Assembly (NCBI RefSeq): GCF_014306105.1 | Contig: NZ_JACRVF010000005.1 | Span: 310,001 to 374,000 of the forward strand | Source of the DNA: Pontibacter cellulosilyticus | GTDB taxonomy: Bacteria; Bacteroidota; Bacteroidia; Cytophagales; Hymenobacteraceae | Direction: 5' to 3' | Length of the DNA stretch: 64,000 nt | In this document: positions 26,365 through 34,723 of the stretch, piece by piece | How the letters are laid out: each line of letters opens with the position of its first letter | Position numbering within the stretch: position 1 is the first letter of the stretch | The notes under the pieces: generated by a model | Told to the model about the DNA's origin: nothing | Databases searched by the model: none | Seen by the model: the letters and a program-made list of their open reading frames with translations, nothing else | Made by a program: the position numbers and the translations under genes

Positions 26365-26775
26365 TCAACCTTGCCTATAGGGTCTCCGAGTTTGTTTGTG
26401 CTGCTCATTGATGTTCAATAAGCCACCCTTAACAGCATTTAAGAGTTCGCTCTCCTGAAAAGGCTTGGTGATATAATCGTCTGCTCCGGCCTCGATCCCC
26501 TCCCGGATGTTTTCACTTTTCGATTTAGCTGACAGAAATACGAAAGGAATATCTTCAAGCTCAGGTGCCTTTTTGAACTCTTGAAGCACAGCATAACCGT
26601 CCATCAGCGGCATCATGATATCGCATACTACAATATCAGGTTTTTGCTGCAGTGCCTGCTCAATACCTGCTTTTCCATTCTCAGCTTTCAACACCTTGTA
26701 ATTGGCGAGCATCAGCATTTCGGCGATGTTCTCGCGAACAAACATATTATCCTCAATAACCAATACTGTTTTCAT
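26365..26775 (-). CDS. Single-domain response regulator (CheY-like receiver)
   Basis: A 136-residue receiver domain without an output domain. Acid pocket residues are in VLVIEDN (Glu8, Asp9), the phosphoacceptor is Asp52 (IVVCDIMMP), the Ser/Thr position is in FLSAKS and the conserved lysine is Lys104 (YITKPF). The ATG at 26775 is chosen because the frame upstream to 26841 adds 22 residues unlike any receiver. No kinase gene is adjacent, so the partner is unknown. Confidence 0.88.
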   Translation of the reverse strand: MKTVLVIEDNMFVRENIAEMLMLANYKVLKAENGKAGIEQALQQKPDIVVCDIMMPLMDGYAVLQEFKKAPELEDIPFVFLSAKSKSENIREGIEAGADDYITKPFQESELLNAVKGGLLNINEQHKQTRRPYRQG

Positions 26776-27116
26776 TGCACTAAAGGTAATACTTATAGAA
26801 GGTGTTATAAAATCAACTAACTTATTAAGCGTTAGGTTCATATCGCGTACCAGGGCTACTGTATCTGGTCAGAGTTATCCGCCAGTACGAACACTAACAA
26901 ATATAACCATGAGTTTTATTAATAAATGGCATATCGAACCTCGAGTAGCTTACTATTAGAGATAAAAAGTAATCTTCTTGACTAGTATCACTCCTTGCTC
27001 CGACTGGCTCATGAGTTAAAAGGCAGCCGCATATTCTACCCAACCACTTACAACAATGCCCGTTTAAGGAAGTGCTTTAGAAATCACAGTCTATACGTTG
27101 GTTTATACTTTATACT
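26776..27116. other. Intergenic region between divergent genes, nothing firm
   Basis: The stretch of 341 bp between the receiver and FMN-reductase starts shows no open frame of coding quality and no strong hairpin. A near-match minus-7 (CTAAAGGTA on the plus strand) sits at the receiver start. The end of the stretch has two TATACT words just before the reductase ATG. Confidence 0.45.
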
Positions 27117-27680
27117 ATGCCTCATATTGCCATCATCTCCTCCAGCGTGCGTACCGGCCGCAACACCCATAGGGTAGCCCTGTTTTTTGAAAAGTATATC
27201 AGCAACAGCAAACTGGCTACTTCCGAGATACTTGACCTGAAGGAGTATAACTTTCCAATCTTTGAGGAGCGGCTTAAGCACCAAGACGACCCAGCTAAGA
27301 AAACGCTTGAGTTTGCAGACAAAATAAAGAAGGCTGATGGCGTGATCATCGCAACTCCGGAATATAACGGTGGCTACCCAGCCAGCCTGAAAAACGTGGT
27401 AGACCTGTTGTACGATGAGTGGCATCGGAAGCCAATCGGTTTGGTAACGGTATCGGCCGGCGCGTTTGGTGGCACACAAGTTATGCGCGCCATACAGTTT
27501 ACCCTCTGGAAAATGCATGCCTGGGTAGTGCCCGCCATGTTTCCGGTACCCAAAGTAGAGAGCAACTACGACGAACACGGCAACCCAACCGACAAAGAAG
27601 GCACCGAAAAACGCGCTCATAAATTTCTGCAGGAAATGCTGTGGTGCATAAAAGCTAAACAGAAGATGAATGATGCCTAA
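27117..27680 (+). CDS. NADPH-dependent FMN reductase family protein
   Basis: A 187-residue flavodoxin-like protein that reduces FMN or small quinone and azo substrates with NAD(P)H. The phosphate-binding loop is SSSVRTGRNTHRVA near the N-terminus, and the family signature PEYNGGYPASLKNVVDLL follows the second strand. SAGAFGGTQ contacts the flavin. There is no signal peptide, so the protein is cytosolic. It lies on its own, 110 bp ahead of the STAS-like/H-NOX pair. Confidence 0.9.
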   Translation: MPHIAIISSSVRTGRNTHRVALFFEKYISNSKLATSEILDLKEYNFPIFEERLKHQDDPAKKTLEFADKIKKADGVIIATPEYNGGYPASLKNVVDLLYDEWHRKPIGLVTVSAGAFGGTQVMRAIQFTLWKMHAWVVPAMFPVPKVESNYDEHGNPTDKEGTEKRAHKFLQEMLWCIKAKQKMNDA

Positions 27681-27791
27681 ACCAACGTTGCTTTGTATCT
27701 ACTTTTTAAGCCTATTACAGCTGCTAGTATTTACCTTGTTCTACGTAATTTCTTTATCTTTACAGAAATAATTTAGACTACTACGTACCAG

Positions 27792-28199
27792 ATGATCCTT
27801 CATCAGAATAGCATAATAAAATTAGAGTATAACCCTGCCACAGACATTTTGGAGGTTAAGTACCCTGACCTGCAAAGATTCATACTCTTCGAGATTAAAG
27901 AAAGTCTGAAACTGATGGTAGACACTATCCGGAATTATGATGTAAAGCGCCTGTTATTAGACGCAAGCTCTACGCACATTGACATCAGCGATGAAGAGAA
28001 TAGAGATCTATCAATACAATTGGCAGGCGAACTGGCACGCACACGGCTTCAGAAAGTTGCACGTATACAGCCACTAGATCCTAAAAAAGAGCAAAGGGCA
28101 CAGGAAAACATAAAGCAGATCGAGAAAAACCTACCTCTGCCGTACCAACTTCGCTCTTTTAGTGAAAGAACAGTGGCATTGGAGTGGCTAAAAAGCTGA
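27792..28199 (+). CDS. STAS/SpoIIAA-like small protein of unknown function
   Basis: A 135-residue soluble protein. Its pattern (EYNPATDILEVKYPDLQR, then a long helix, then VKRLLLDASSTHIDI) resembles SpoIIAA/STAS-like proteins described in Bacteroidota, where the LLLDAS segment sits at the position of the STAS loop. No enzyme motif is visible. A near-consensus promoter (TTG, 16 bp, TATCTTTA) precedes it. It lies 31 bp upstream of the H-NOX gene, suggesting that the two products act together. Confidence 0.62.
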   Translation: MILHQNSIIKLEYNPATDILEVKYPDLQRFILFEIKESLKLMVDTIRNYDVKRLLLDASSTHIDISDEENRDLSIQLAGELARTRLQKVARIQPLDPKKEQRAQENIKQIEKNLPLPYQLRSFSERTVALEWLKS

Positions 28200-28230
28200 A
28201 GTCTCTAGTTTTGATTAAGTATTACAGTAC

Positions 28231-28806
28231 ATGACAACACCATACACAGCATCAGAGGACAAAATGCATGGCTCTATGTTTGTATTGCTACGCCGGTTCA
28301 TAGAAAACCACCACGGTTATAGCGGCTGGGCAAACCTTACAGAGGCTGCAGGAATAGAAAACGCATCTTATCAGATGTTCGAGATGTACCCCACTTCTCA
28401 CCTCTTTGCCATTTTAGAAGCAGCCGCTTCCAAAAGCGACAAAACGGCTCATGAGCTGCTAGAAAGTTATGGTGAATTTCTGGTACCTGACCTTTTGATG
28501 GTATACAAGAAGTATGTAAAACCGGAATGGCGCACCTACGAAATGCTGCTATACACTGAGCATGCCATGCATGGAGCTGTAAAATTAGAAGATAACCGCA
28601 CAAACCCGCCCAAACTGCTTATAACCAAAAAAGGACCAAAACAACTTATCATTGATTACCATTCGCACCGAAAAATGGCTGCTATGGCCATCGGTATTAT
28701 AAAAGGTATCGCTAAACATTACCAAGAAAGCGATTTAATAAGCGTTACGATGCTCACACCAGCAAACGCAGAACGCGTGCAAATTAAAGTGGACTTTGAG
28801 TTCTAG
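28231..28806 (+). CDS. H-NOX (haem NO/O2-binding) sensor protein
   Basis: A 191-residue stand-alone haem sensor. The domain begins at MHGSMFVLLRRFIENHHGY and keeps the H-NOX outline. A helix ends in ESYGEFLVPDLL, followed by the probable proximal haem ligand His114 in HAMHGAVKL. The diagnostic YxSxR haem-propionate motif is Tyr143-His-Ser145-His-Arg147 (IDYHSHRK), followed by AIGIIKGIAKHY. Stand-alone H-NOX proteins usually regulate a histidine kinase or cyclase encoded beside them. Here the neighbour is a STAS-like protein. The ligand (NO rather than O2) is inferred. A terminator follows at 28929. Confidence 0.82.
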   Translation: MTTPYTASEDKMHGSMFVLLRRFIENHHGYSGWANLTEAAGIENASYQMFEMYPTSHLFAILEAAASKSDKTAHELLESYGEFLVPDLLMVYKKYVKPEWRTYEMLLYTEHAMHGAVKLEDNRTNPPKLLITKKGPKQLIIDYHSHRKMAAMAIGIIKGIAKHYQESDLISVTMLTPANAERVQIKVDFEF

Positions 28807-28928
28807 TTCTTTCAAGTTGCTTCAGTCATTCTACTACTTAAGTTCATCAGCGTTGCTGTACTTTGTACTTGTATAAGCCAATGAGCAGCGAGTATAACAC
28901 AGGCCGCATTAGCGTATTCTTGTGCTAT

Positions 28929-28951
28929 GCTATATAAAATATAGCTTTTTT
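28929..28951 (+). terminator. Probable terminator of the STAS/H-NOX operon
   Basis: GCTATAT, a three-base loop and ATATAGC are followed by TTTTTT. The stem is AT-rich but perfect. The rest of the 354 bp gap to the peptidase gene shows no other feature. Confidence 0.6.
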
Positions 28952-29160
28952 ACCTGCAGATTAAACCTTAGGCTTGAAATCATGTCTTAAAGCAGGTTTC
29001 TACAATTTGGCAAAAGCCACATTGCCCGAACTAACTATAAACTCGACGCCTTCCAAGCTTTGCGAACATCTTTTTCAAACTAAATTCTATTTGCTAATTT
29101 GCCTCATTATTGAAAATAAACTTACTGATTTTTCAAACTTAACTTACTAAACTATCTAAC

Positions 29161-30720
29161 ATGAGAAAACGCGTACAATTCCTGTTGGCGCTTTTGCTGT
29201 TTACCAGCAGCCTTACCCAGGCACAGGTAAAAAAAGACCCAGTAATAGAGAATATTATCAAAGAAGCTAACAATGACTCACACCTGGAGAAACTTGGACA
29301 TGAGTTAATGGACGTGATCGGGCCTCGCCTGGTGGGCACCCCAGGTATGCAAAATGCACATAACTGGGCAGTTGACAAGTATAAAAGCTGGGGCATACCG
29401 GCTCGCAACGAAAAGTGGGGTGAGTGGCGCGGCTGGGAACGCGGCATCACACACGTAGATATGGTATCTCCTAGAGTAAAAAGCCTGGAGGCAATGCAAT
29501 TAGCTTGGAGCCCTGCAACACCTGCCAAGGGTGTTACTGCTGAGGTTATCACACTACCAGATGTTCAGGATTCCGTAGCATTCCAGAAGTGGTTGCCAAA
29601 TGCTAAAGGCAAGTTTGTGATGATCTCGATGTACCAGCCAACTGGCCGCCCTGACTACAACTGGAAAGAGTTTGCTACGCCGGAGTCTTTTGAGAAGATG
29701 AAAAAGGAGCGTGACGCACAGTCTGAGGCTTATCGCAAGAAATTAAATACTATTGGTTACAACACCCGCACCCTGCCAGTAGCACTTGAGAAAGCTGGCG
29801 CAGCAGGTATTATCATGAGCAACTGGAGCAGCGGCTTTGGTGTGAACAAGATCTTTAGTGCGTATACTAAGAAAATCCCTACTGTTGATGTTGCCCTGGA
29901 AGACTACGGCATGCTATATCGCTTAGCTGAGAACGGTTCTAAACCAAAGATAAAAGTAGTAGCAGAGTCTAAACATGCTAAGAACCCTGTACCTACTTTT
30001 AACACGATTGCCGAAATAAAAGGAACTGAGAAGCCTGAAGAGTATGTGATGCTTTCTGCCCACTTCGATTCATGGGACGGCGGTACTGGCGCTACAGACA
30101 ACGGCACGGGTACTATTATGATGATGGAGGTAATGCGCATTCTGAAGGAAGTATACCCTAACCCTAAGCGAACCATACTTGTGGGCCACTGGGGCAGCGA
30201 AGAGCAGGGCTTGAATGGGTCACGCGCTTTTGTAGAAGATCACCCGGAAGTTGTAAAAAATATTCAGGCATTATTTAACCAGGACAACGGTACTGGCCGC
30301 GTGGCCAACATTTCGGGTCAGGGCTTCCTGCACTCGTATGATTACCTAGGCCGTTGGTTAAATGCTGTACCTCGCAACATCACCAGCTCCATCGAAACCA
30401 CATTCCCGGGCACACCTGGCGGTGGTGGCTCTGATCATGCCTCATTTGTGGCGGCCGGCGCTCCTGCTTTCTCGCTAAGCTCGCTAAGCTGGTCTTATGG
30501 CAACTATACTTGGCACACCAACCGCGACACGTATGATAAGATCGTATTTGATGATGTACGCAGCAATGTTATACTTGCGGCTATACTTGCTTACATGGCC
30601 AGCGAAGACCCTGAGTCTACATCACGTGAGAAGAGCGTGCTTCCAATAAATTCAAGAACTGGTGAGCCAATGCCATGGCCGCAGGTTAGACCAGCTACCC
30701 GCAAAGGTGGTGTAGAATAA
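29161..30720 (+). CDS. Secreted M28 family zinc aminopeptidase
   Basis: A 519-residue exported peptidase with a signal peptide (RVQFLLALLLFTSSLTQAQ). A PA-type insert lies in the middle (about 120-265), followed by the di-zinc M28 catalytic domain. Candidate ligands are His301 (SAHFDSW), Asp313 (ATDNGTG), Glu348 with catalytic Glu347 (GSEEQG), Asp375 (NQDNG) and His452 (YTWHTNRDT). It probably trims peptides or dipeptides in the periplasm. It is single, and is followed by a terminator. Confidence 0.9.
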   Translation: MRKRVQFLLALLLFTSSLTQAQVKKDPVIENIIKEANNDSHLEKLGHELMDVIGPRLVGTPGMQNAHNWAVDKYKSWGIPARNEKWGEWRGWERGITHVDMVSPRVKSLEAMQLAWSPATPAKGVTAEVITLPDVQDSVAFQKWLPNAKGKFVMISMYQPTGRPDYNWKEFATPESFEKMKKERDAQSEAYRKKLNTIGYNTRTLPVALEKAGAAGIIMSNWSSGFGVNKIFSAYTKKIPTVDVALEDYGMLYRLAENGSKPKIKVVAESKHAKNPVPTFNTIAEIKGTEKPEEYVMLSAHFDSWDGGTGATDNGTGTIMMMEVMRILKEVYPNPKRTILVGHWGSEEQGLNGSRAFVEDHPEVVKNIQALFNQDNGTGRVANISGQGFLHSYDYLGRWLNAVPRNITSSIETTFPGTPGGGGSDHASFVAAGAPAFSLSSLSWSYGNYTWHTNRDTYDKIVFDDVRSNVILAAILAYMASEDPESTSREKSVLPINSRTGEPMPWPQVRPATRKGGVE

Positions 30721-30767
30721 TACTCAGTAGCATGAGATTCAAAAGATAAGGAGCTCATACTCTTATA

Positions 30768-30803
30768 GAAAAGCCGCTTAAGTTTATACTTAGGCGGCTT
30801 TTC
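30768..30803 (+). terminator. Rho-independent terminator
   Basis: GAAAAGCCGCTTAAG pairs with CTTAGGCGGCTTTTC (one G-T wobble) around the loop TTTATA, 48 bases after the peptidase stop codon. The stem-loop junction contains a TATACTT word. Confidence 0.88.
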
Positions 30804-30829
30804 GTTTTAACTCCCTCCCCAAACATACT

Positions 30830-30837
30830 TACTTTTG
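30830..30837 (+). promoter_or_regulatory. Minus-7 promoter element for msrA
   Basis: TACTTTTG is an exact TAnnTTTG match. The predicted start, near 30841, gives a 71-base leader before msrA. Confidence 0.5.
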
Positions 30838-30911
30838 GCCTGTTAAGGCAATACCTATACAACAGAAGGCTTACTACGTACAAGCACAAAGTATAAATTA
30901 GTAACAACACA

Positions 30912-31472
30912 ATGGAAGATAAAACAAACCAGGAAGAGAAGTATGAATTGGCCACCTTTGCCGGCGGCTGTTTTTGGTGCATGGTAAAGCCTTTTCATCA
31001 GTGGGATGGCGTGATAAAAGTCCTGTCTGGCTACACAGGCGGCCATACCGAGAATCCCACCTACAAAGAAGTATGCTCCGATACCACCGGCCATTACGAA
31101 GCAGTGCAGATAACCTATGACCCAAGTATAATTTCTTACAAAGAGATACTGGAGGTATTTTGGGAGCAGATAGACCCTACCGACCCGGGAGGGCAATTCG
31201 GCGACAGGGGCTCATCTTACCAGACAGCCATTTTTTACCACACCGAAGAGCAGAAAAAGCAGGCAGAGGATTCTAAAAAGGAACTTGAGGAAAGCAAACG
31301 TTTTAGTGGTTCCATTGTAACGCCCATACTACCAGCTCAGAAGTTCTGGCCAGCCGAAGAGTACCACCAGGATTACTACCAAAAGAACCCGAGCCACTAC
31401 AAAATGTACAGCATTGGCTCTGGGCGTGTAGGCTTTATAGAAAAGCACTGGCGCGACAAGAAAAAAGCCTAG
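30912..31472 (+). CDS. msrA: Peptide-methionine (S)-S-oxide reductase MsrA
   Basis: Repairs oxidised methionine using thioredoxin. The 186-residue protein has the catalytic motif GGCFWC (Cys20, Cys23) instead of the commoner GCFWG. Family motifs VLSGYTGGHTENPTY, GHYEAVQITYDP, FWEQIDPTDPGGQFGDRGSSYQ and AEEYHQDYY follow. There is no signal peptide. The DsbA-like gene follows after 80 bp under its own promoter. Confidence 0.95.
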   Translation: MEDKTNQEEKYELATFAGGCFWCMVKPFHQWDGVIKVLSGYTGGHTENPTYKEVCSDTTGHYEAVQITYDPSIISYKEILEVFWEQIDPTDPGGQFGDRGSSYQTAIFYHTEEQKKQAEDSKKELEESKRFSGSIVTPILPAQKFWPAEEYHQDYYQKNPSHYKMYSIGSGRVGFIEKHWRDKKKA

Positions 31473-31512
31473 CCGGGGCAAGAAGCAAAGTATAGATTAA
31501 ACTATAATCCCA

Positions 31513-31520
31513 TACTTTTG
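31513..31520 (+). promoter_or_regulatory. Minus-7 promoter element that decides the next start
   Basis: TACTTTTG is an exact TAnnTTTG match predicting transcription from about 31524. It overlaps a TTG (31518) that could be read as a start codon, so that start is excluded. The ATG at 31554 is favoured over the one at 31530. Confidence 0.55.
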
Positions 31521-31553
31521 TTGAGGAGTATGACAAGTAACAATACTTTTAAA

Positions 31554-32228
31554 ATGACAAAACAGAAGATTAAAATAGACATTGTTTCCGATATTAATTG
31601 CCCGTGGTGCTATGTAGGTGAGAAGCGCCTGGAAAAGGCCATTGAAGCCACAGAGGGTAAGTATGAGTTTGATATTAGCTTTAAGCCTTTTGAACTGAAT
31701 GCCAACATACCCCAGGAAGGCCAGGATAAGACTGAGTACTTTAAGAATGCCTACGGCCCAAGTATACTTTCGCAGTTAGGTGCTATGAACCAACGCATGA
31801 CTGAAACAGGTGCAGAGGTAGGTATAAAATTTGATTTTGATAAGTCTACGACGGTAAATAATACCTTTAATGGCCACAGGTTAATCTGGCTGGCTGGTGA
31901 GTGTGGCGTGCAGGGAAAGGTAGCAGAGGCATTGTTCTATAGCTACTTTACCGAAGGTAACAACATGAACGATACCGTTCTTCTAACCAAAATTGGATTG
32001 GAAAACGGTATTCCTGCTGAGAAGCTGGAAGGCTTTTTTCAAAGTGAGGCCGGAAAAAAAGAGGTGCGTGAGATGGAGCAGTGGGCACAGGCAGCCGGCA
32101 TTACTGGAGTTCCCGCCTTTATCATCAACAACAAATACCTGATTAGCGGCGCACAGCCTGCAGAAACGTTCCTGAATGTGTTCCAGCAGGTGGCACCAAA
32201 GTTTGAGAAGGTAGAAGCTAACGGCTAA
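31554..32228 (+). CDS. DsbA family (FrnE-like) oxidoreductase
   Basis: A 224-residue thioredoxin-fold protein of the DSBA/FrnE type. The active site is Cys16-Pro-Trp-Cys19 in SDINCPWCYVG, with a helical insert and GITGVPAFIINNKYLISGAQ carrying the cis-Pro. There is no signal peptide, so it works in the cytosol, like other FrnE/polyketide-type isomerases. The ATG at 31554 is chosen because transcription is predicted to begin near 31524. An ATG at 31530 would add eight residues. It is adjacent to msrA, consistent with thiol or oxidative stress. Confidence 0.86.
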   Translation: MTKQKIKIDIVSDINCPWCYVGEKRLEKAIEATEGKYEFDISFKPFELNANIPQEGQDKTEYFKNAYGPSILSQLGAMNQRMTETGAEVGIKFDFDKSTTVNNTFNGHRLIWLAGECGVQGKVAEALFYSYFTEGNNMNDTVLLTKIGLENGIPAEKLEGFFQSEAGKKEVREMEQWAQAAGITGVPAFIINNKYLISGAQPAETFLNVFQQVAPKFEKVEANG

Positions 32229-32274
32229 AGCTGCGGCATTGACGGCTGCTGCTAAACCTGCCTCTAAAGCTTTG

Positions 32275-32315
32275 AATCCCCAAGTATACCTTATGTATAC
32301 TTGGGGATTTTTATT
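32275..32315 (+). terminator. Rho-independent terminator built on the AAGTATAC word
   Basis: AATCCCCAAGTATAC pairs with GTATACTTGGGGATT and runs into TTTATTTTTC. Confidence 0.92.
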
Positions 32316-32647
32316 TTTCAGGCAACTGTTCAGTAACTCCCCCTACTTTTACCCTTAAAACGTTCATGTCTACTAATTAATTTGAACCTTACCAATATAA
32401 ATTATAAAATATCCGTATAATTACACATTAATAGAGCGACTTATATTCTAAGAAAGGTTACTACAACAAGTTCCTCACATGTGCTGGTAGTTCCTATCCT
32501 CTGTCTCACCCCCACCTTACTATTTCTTACTATGTAAATTTCTGCACATATATGTTATGTGTGACAGCACTTTATCTCTTATTCCTGCTTATACAATTGA
32601 GCTACGACTATACTTTGAAAACTTTCTCACTTTAAACTATATAAACC
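32316..32647. other. AT-rich intergenic stretch before a lipoprotein gene
   Basis: There are 332 bp with no coding frame or hairpin of note. The last 40 bases include CTATACTTTG, a loose minus-7-like element. No exact TAnnTTTG with a matching minus-33 was seen. Confidence 0.45.
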
Positions 32648-33208
32648 ATGAATTTAAATGTATACCTCCGTTCCGTGCTATTTTTCGCAACAGCACTATT
32701 TTTCCTTTCCTCCTGTTCAGATCAGCTAGATGAAGTTCAACCGAATGAAAGCCTTAACGCAGCCTTAGAGCAGAATGCCTCTGATAACAGCATGACCACA
32801 ACCTCTGTTACTTTTACTGCTACGGCTATGATAGCCAGCTGTCATGGCGAGAACATCAGGTTTACAGGAATCATCGAAAACAGAGTAAAAAGATCTGTTA
32901 GTGCTAGTGGTCAGGATCATTACTTCCGTCAGTTCACTGTAAGAGGTATGGTTGGCACAGGCCTTACCACAGGAATCATATATGACGTAGTGGGTGGCGC
33001 TGAAATGTTCAGCATCAAAAATCCTGTCTTTGTAAATGGCTCACTCAGCCTGCCAGCCAGTATAACAGAAAGTGATATCTTAATACACAGAGGCACACTT
33101 GTTTTTGTTAGTAAAACAGATGGTAGTCGTGTAGTAGCCCGTCATATCATCACCAAGAATCCTGGAAAAGGAGTTATGGAGAATACATGGGACTGTGGAG
33201 GAAACTAA
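32648..33208 (+). CDS. Lipoprotein of unknown function
   Basis: A 186-residue protein with a lipoprotein signal peptide ending LFFLSSC. A low-complexity Asn/Ser/Thr linker follows, then a compact beta-rich domain (TATAMIASCHGENIRFTG to the C-terminal ENTWDCGGN). Two cysteines near the ends of the mature domain could form a disulphide. I do not recognise the family. It stands alone, facing a convergent gene across a shared terminator. Confidence 0.72.
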   Translation: MNLNVYLRSVLFFATALFFLSSCSDQLDEVQPNESLNAALEQNASDNSMTTTSVTFTATAMIASCHGENIRFTGIIENRVKRSVSASGQDHYFRQFTVRGMVGTGLTTGIIYDVVGGAEMFSIKNPVFVNGSLSLPASITESDILIHRGTLVFVSKTDGSRVVARHIITKNPGKGVMENTWDCGGN

Positions 33209-33267
33209 TGTTGATTTTACCCATAGCAATACTAACCTTCCAGAGCAGTTTTAGAAGCACACTAGCC

Positions 33268-33318
33268 ATATAGAGAAAGGCCGCTGAAGATTTATACTTC
33301 AGCGGCCTTTCTCTATAT
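33268..33318. terminator. Bidirectional terminator, perfect 22 bp stem
   Basis: The arms 33268-33289 and 33297-33318 are perfect inverted copies (core AGAGAAAGGCCGCTGAAG) around a 7-base AT loop. It lies between two convergent genes. Confidence 0.93.
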
Positions 33319-33328
33319 GATCGATTAA

Positions 33329-33793
33329 TTAGAAGTTCCTTGCCTGAACCGGCATATCCTCTAGCTGGGCATAATTAAGCTTCCATTCACCGTCCTCGCC
33401 TTTTTTCCAGATAAGAGTGTAGTTACCTTCTCCTGTTCCGTGAGGCTCCTGTGGTCCGGCTGGCAATACGTCTACTGTAAATGTACCGGCACCGTAAGCC
33501 AGGTTTTCATCTACGGCAGAGCTCACGTTGCTCAAACGTAGGTTGTTAATGGTATTAATGGTTTCGCGTACCCAACGGTTCGACACATCTGACTTTCCTC
33601 TTAAGTGCATTTCTCCCTGCAGGAACTGTACATCCTCTCCCATCATCGAGATCACCTTTTCAGAGTCTTTGCTATTCCAGGCACTAATAAAGTCCTGGTT
33701 AAGTTTCTGCACATCCATTTCTTCTTTGCTGCTATCGCAAGCTACCAGGAAGGCAAACATGAGTATAAATGTTATATAACTAAACGGTTTCAT
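33329..33793 (-). CDS. SnoaL/DUF4440-like lipoprotein
   Basis: A 154-residue protein with a lipoprotein leader ending AFLVAC. A nuclear-transport-factor-2-like fold follows: LNQDFISAWNSKDSEKVIS, MHLRGKSDV, and a C-terminal WKKGEDGEWKLNYAQLED typical of DUF4440. Such domains bind small ligands or act as weak enzymes. The function here is unknown. The ATG at 33793 is chosen because it places the signal peptide at the N-terminus. A longer frame to 33886 adds 31 unlikely residues. Confidence 0.8.
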   Translation of the reverse strand: MKPFSYITFILMFAFLVACDSSKEEMDVQKLNQDFISAWNSKDSEKVISMMGEDVQFLQGEMHLRGKSDVSNRWVRETINTINNLRLSNVSSAVDENLAYGAGTFTVDVLPAGPQEPHGTGEGNYTLIWKKGEDGEWKLNYAQLEDMPVQARNF

Positions 33794-33877
33794 GATCCTA
33801 AAATTTAGATATGTTGATGTTTTCAATTTTGCATATACACGTAAGATTTTGAATAAAGGTGCATGTGCTTTAAAGAA

Positions 33878-33908
33878 AAAGACCAAGTGCCGGGCACTTG
33901 GTCTTTAT
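33878..33908 (-). terminator. Rho-independent terminator
   Basis: On the minus strand AAAGACCAAGTGCC and GGCACTTGGTCTTT form a perfect stem followed by TTTCTTT. It ends the glycine-zipper gene. Confidence 0.88.
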
Positions 33909-33925
33909 ATAAGGTAGAGATCCAA

Positions 33926-34441
33926 TTACCAGCTTTTTACTCTATATTCTGAAGTATAATATGGCTTAGATGGGTCACCGTAATATGGGTTAAGCACATA
34001 GCCAGACGTAAACAGTACTTCGTTGCTGTTATCAGCATAAGCCATTGTAGCTGGCTCTGGTGCTGCAGGGGTAACAGCTGCTTTTCTTGCTTTTCTTGCC
34101 GGAGCAGAAGATCTTGTAGAGGCTGCTGCTTTATAATCGTTTGATCTCTCGATCACGGCGATACGCTCAGCTGCTGCGGCGGCTTCTTCTTTCTTACGCT
34201 TGTTGTCGATTATTTTACCAACACCATAACCGGCACCGGCACCAACAACACCACCAACAACACCGCCTACTACACGGTTACGCTTATGTATAATGGCACC
34301 CGCTGCACCACCTGTGGCTGCACCAATAACGGCACCTTTAGCTTGCGGACTCCACTTCTTTCTCTCCTGCGCCTGTGATGAGCTGCTCATCACTATAAAC
34401 ATCAAAAATGTAAGGCTCAATACTAAACTAATCTTTTTCAT
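33926..34441 (-). CDS. Glycine-zipper (YMGG-like) envelope protein
   Basis: A 171-residue exported protein with a signal peptide (SLVLSLTFLMFIVMSSSSQA). A glycine-zipper membrane segment follows: GAVIGAATGGAAGAII and VVGGVVGGVVGAGAGYGVG. Then come a basic/Ala-rich linker and a C-terminal Tyr-rich tail. Glycine zippers pack as membrane helices or pores. The family is often labelled YMGG-like or YMGG-type, and its role is unknown. Single gene. Confidence 0.82.
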   Translation of the reverse strand: MKKISLVLSLTFLMFIVMSSSSQAQERKKWSPQAKGAVIGAATGGAAGAIIHKRNRVVGGVVGGVVGAGAGYGVGKIIDNKRKKEEAAAAAERIAVIERSNDYKAAASTRSSAPARKARKAAVTPAAPEPATMAYADNSNEVLFTSGYVLNPYYGDPSKPYYTSEYRVKSW

Positions 34442-34723
34442 GACGATTCATTTTAAATAATGAAACTGATACTAACTGATTAGGCATTTTGCAACATGCG
34501 TGCCAAGAGCAGCTAAATTGTAGAAGATTTTTTCTAAAAAGGCTTTAAAACATATATAACTTATTCTTAATCAGAGACAAAATTTTTAACATAGCATATA
34601 TATGCGAGTATAGCCTCTCTATCCATTTTATCTAAGCCGATGTATTTACTTGTATTTTAAGACCTTCCGTTATAATTAAACAATGCTCACATTTAGTAAA
34701 CTATTTCTGCCCTTGCGTTTTCT

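Noticed and set aside
28807..29160. Possible tRNA or small RNA gene in a gap
   Set aside because: No acceptor stem or T-arm sequence could be found. Only a short AT-rich terminator hairpin is supported.
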